DNA of 64,000 nucleotides from JASLEW01 sp963732005 (GTDB taxonomy: Bacteria; Acidobacteriota; Thermoanaerobaculia; Multivoradales; UBA5704): NCBI GenBank assembly GCA_963732005.1, contig CAVSXT010000003.1:1302001-1366000 (forward strand), given 5' to 3'. Position numbers and translations under genes: made by a program. Below the pieces are notes generated by a model, which was not told the origin of the DNA, searched no databases, and saw only the letters and a list, made by a program, of their open reading frames with translations. The first letter of the stretch is position 1, and every line of letters begins with the position of its first letter. Shown here piece by piece: positions 62,964 to 64,000 of this stretch.

Positions 62964-64000
62964 ATGAGCAGCACCCACGCCGCCGGCGAGGCGGAGCTGG
63001 AGCGGGCGCGGCTGGAGCTGCGGCGGCTCGGCTACCTGGATCACGGGTTGGAGCGCTTCCTGCTGCAGGACGCGCTGCGGCCGCGCCAGCCGTTGCGCAC
63101 CATGACGGTGCTGGCCGCCAAGGTGGGCCTGCTGACCGGCGGCGTGCTGGCGGCGGCGCTGGCGGTGGCGCTGGTGGTGGCCAACGGCAGCGTCGCGTCG
63201 TCGCCGCTCGACCTGCCGGTGCTGTTCCTGCACCTCTTCCCGCCGGCGGCGGCGGCTGCCGCCGCGGCGTTCCTGGCGCTGGCCTCGGCGGTGCTGCTGG
63301 TGCTGCGCTTCTATCCGGTGCGGCGCATCGAGGCGCTGGCGCTGGCGACGGCGCTGGTGGCGGGCCTGGCGGTGCTCCTGCTGGCGCTCTGGGAGGCGCA
63401 GGAGATCCCGGCGGGGAGCGGCACGGCGCAGCGTCTGGCGCTTGGCCTGGGCGCGGCGGCCGCCGCCTACGCCCTGGTGCGCCTGGTCTATCAGGGCCTG
63501 CTGGCACTGGCCATCCGCTTCACCGAGCGCGCGCCGGCGGCCGGCCTGCTGGCCTGGCGCTGGCGCCGCTGGGTGAGCGGCGCGGTGCTGGCCGGGGTGC
63601 TGCTGCTGGCGGTGCCGGTGGTGCTGGCGGCGCGCGACGTCGAGCCGCCGCCGCCGCCGCTGCTGCCGATGGCGCCGGGGGAGCGAGCGCTGGTCCTGGG
63701 CCTCGACGGCGTGCTGCCCGAGGAGGCCGAGTACCTGCTGCGCCACGGCGACCTGCCGGCGATGGCGGAGCTGGCGCGCCGTGGGGGCCGGCTGCTGCGC
63801 TATCGCCGCCCGGAGGAGCCGCCGGCGGCCTTCTGGACCAGCGTCGCCACCGGGCTGGCGGCGCCCGCGCACGGCGTCGCGTCGCTCGACAGCTTCCTGC
63901 CTCTCGGGGTGCGCACGCCGCTCGCCCGCAGCGGTTTCCTGCGCGTCTACCTGAGCCGGGTCGAGGTGCCGCTGGGGCTGGCCGATTACCGCCCGGTGCT
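62964..64000 (+). CDS. membrane-anchored alkaline-phosphatase-superfamily protein, 3'-truncated
   Basis: The frame is open from ATG 62964 to the window end. Residues about 50-225 contain about five hydrophobic helices (VGLLTGGVLAAALAVALVVA and others). From about residue 240 a soluble domain begins, with LVLGLDGVLPEEAEYLLRHG, the metal-Asp segment of type I phosphodiesterase/nucleotide pyrophosphatases, and FWTSVATGLAAPAHGVASLD, the Thr/Ser nucleophile region. TACACT at 62950-62955 may be its -10 box. Confidence 0.8.
   Translation, partial: MSSTHAAGEAELERARLELRRLGYLDHGLERFLLQDALRPRQPLRTMTVLAAKVGLLTGGVLAAALAVALVVANGSVASSPLDLPVLFLHLFPPAAAAAAAAFLALASAVLLVLRFYPVRRIEALALATALVAGLAVLLLALWEAQEIPAGSGTAQRLALGLGAAAAAYALVRLVYQGLLALAIRFTERAPAAGLLAWRWRRWVSGAVLAGVLLLAVPVVLAARDVEPPPPPLLPMAPGERALVLGLDGVLPEEAEYLLRHGDLPAMAELARRGGRLLRYRRPEEPPAAFWTSVATGLAAPAHGVASLDSFLPLGVRTPLARSGFLRVYLSRVEVPLGLADYRPV

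Overview
The window is a stretch of GC-rich bacterial chromosome (by eye roughly 70% G+C) with tightly packed genes, many GTG/TTG starts and many 4-base start/stop overlaps. The gene set suggests a Gram-negative soil- or sediment-type bacterium, tentatively Acidobacteriota or a similar deep lineage: a FabI-type enoyl-ACP reductase, stand-alone DnaE2, class II FBPase (GlpX), an RsbRST/stressosome-like signalling operon, DUF4388 and CHAT-TPR proteins, and a Gly-Gly-leader peptide of the class I lanthipeptide type. This placement is inference from gene content; no rRNA or tRNA gene was seen. Intact housekeeping neighbours flank three genes with frameshifts (fabI, ispA and an exported protein), so some breaks may be sequencing or assembly errors.

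Layout. 1-5.4 kb: a 5'-truncated TAP-like hydrolase, an exported Met/His-rich protein, a Phd/VapC-type toxin-antitoxin pair, asd and an M20 deacylase. 5.4-12.5 kb: fabI (frameshifted), manC, trmB, a WXXGXW-repeat exported protein, a lone ABC half-transporter and an exported amidohydrolase. 12.5-12.9 kb: a 56-residue RiPP precursor with its own promoter, 5' hairpin and terminator. 12.9-21.4 kb: a dicarboxylate symporter, two tandem PAP2 phosphatase paralogues, TauE/SafE and DnaE2.

21.4-29 kb is a genomic island of clearly lower G+C. It holds an NspC-like PLP decarboxylase followed by a D-Ala-D-Ala-ligase-like ATP-grasp enzyme, and convergent to these a STAND/TPR ATPase whose stop is one base from the ligase stop. 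The two transcription units share an identical 17-bp motif in the same orientation just upstream of their first start codons. The ligase gene is split by an IS256-family element (1371 bp, 37-bp imperfect inverted repeats, perfect 9-bp target duplication); removing the element and one repeat copy restores an open 336-residue ligase. A tyrosine recombinase closes the island.

29-39.4 kb: a decayed exported-protein gene, a lipoprotein, an exported beta-propeller protein, a translationally coupled bioBFDA operon for biotin and the glycogen debranching enzyme glgX. 39.3-44.3 kb: a six-gene minus-strand partner-switching operon (RsbS, RsbT, PP2C, SpoIIAA-like, RsbR and HATPase) with a divergent RsbU-like phosphatase. 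44.5-51.2 kb: an unknown protein, a CHAT-TPR protease, an ECF sigma factor, a zinc-finger anti-sigma factor and a tail-collar-domain protein, probably one functional module. 51.2-64 kb: a hexapeptide acyl/nucleotidyltransferase-like protein, 3-methyladenine glycosylase, a DUF4388 protein, glpX with an acyl-CoA dehydrogenase, a CPBP protease, RsbW/RsbV-like proteins, ispA (frameshifted), a GMC oxidoreductase, a winged-helix HTH_42 protein and the start of a membrane-anchored phosphodiesterase that runs off the window.
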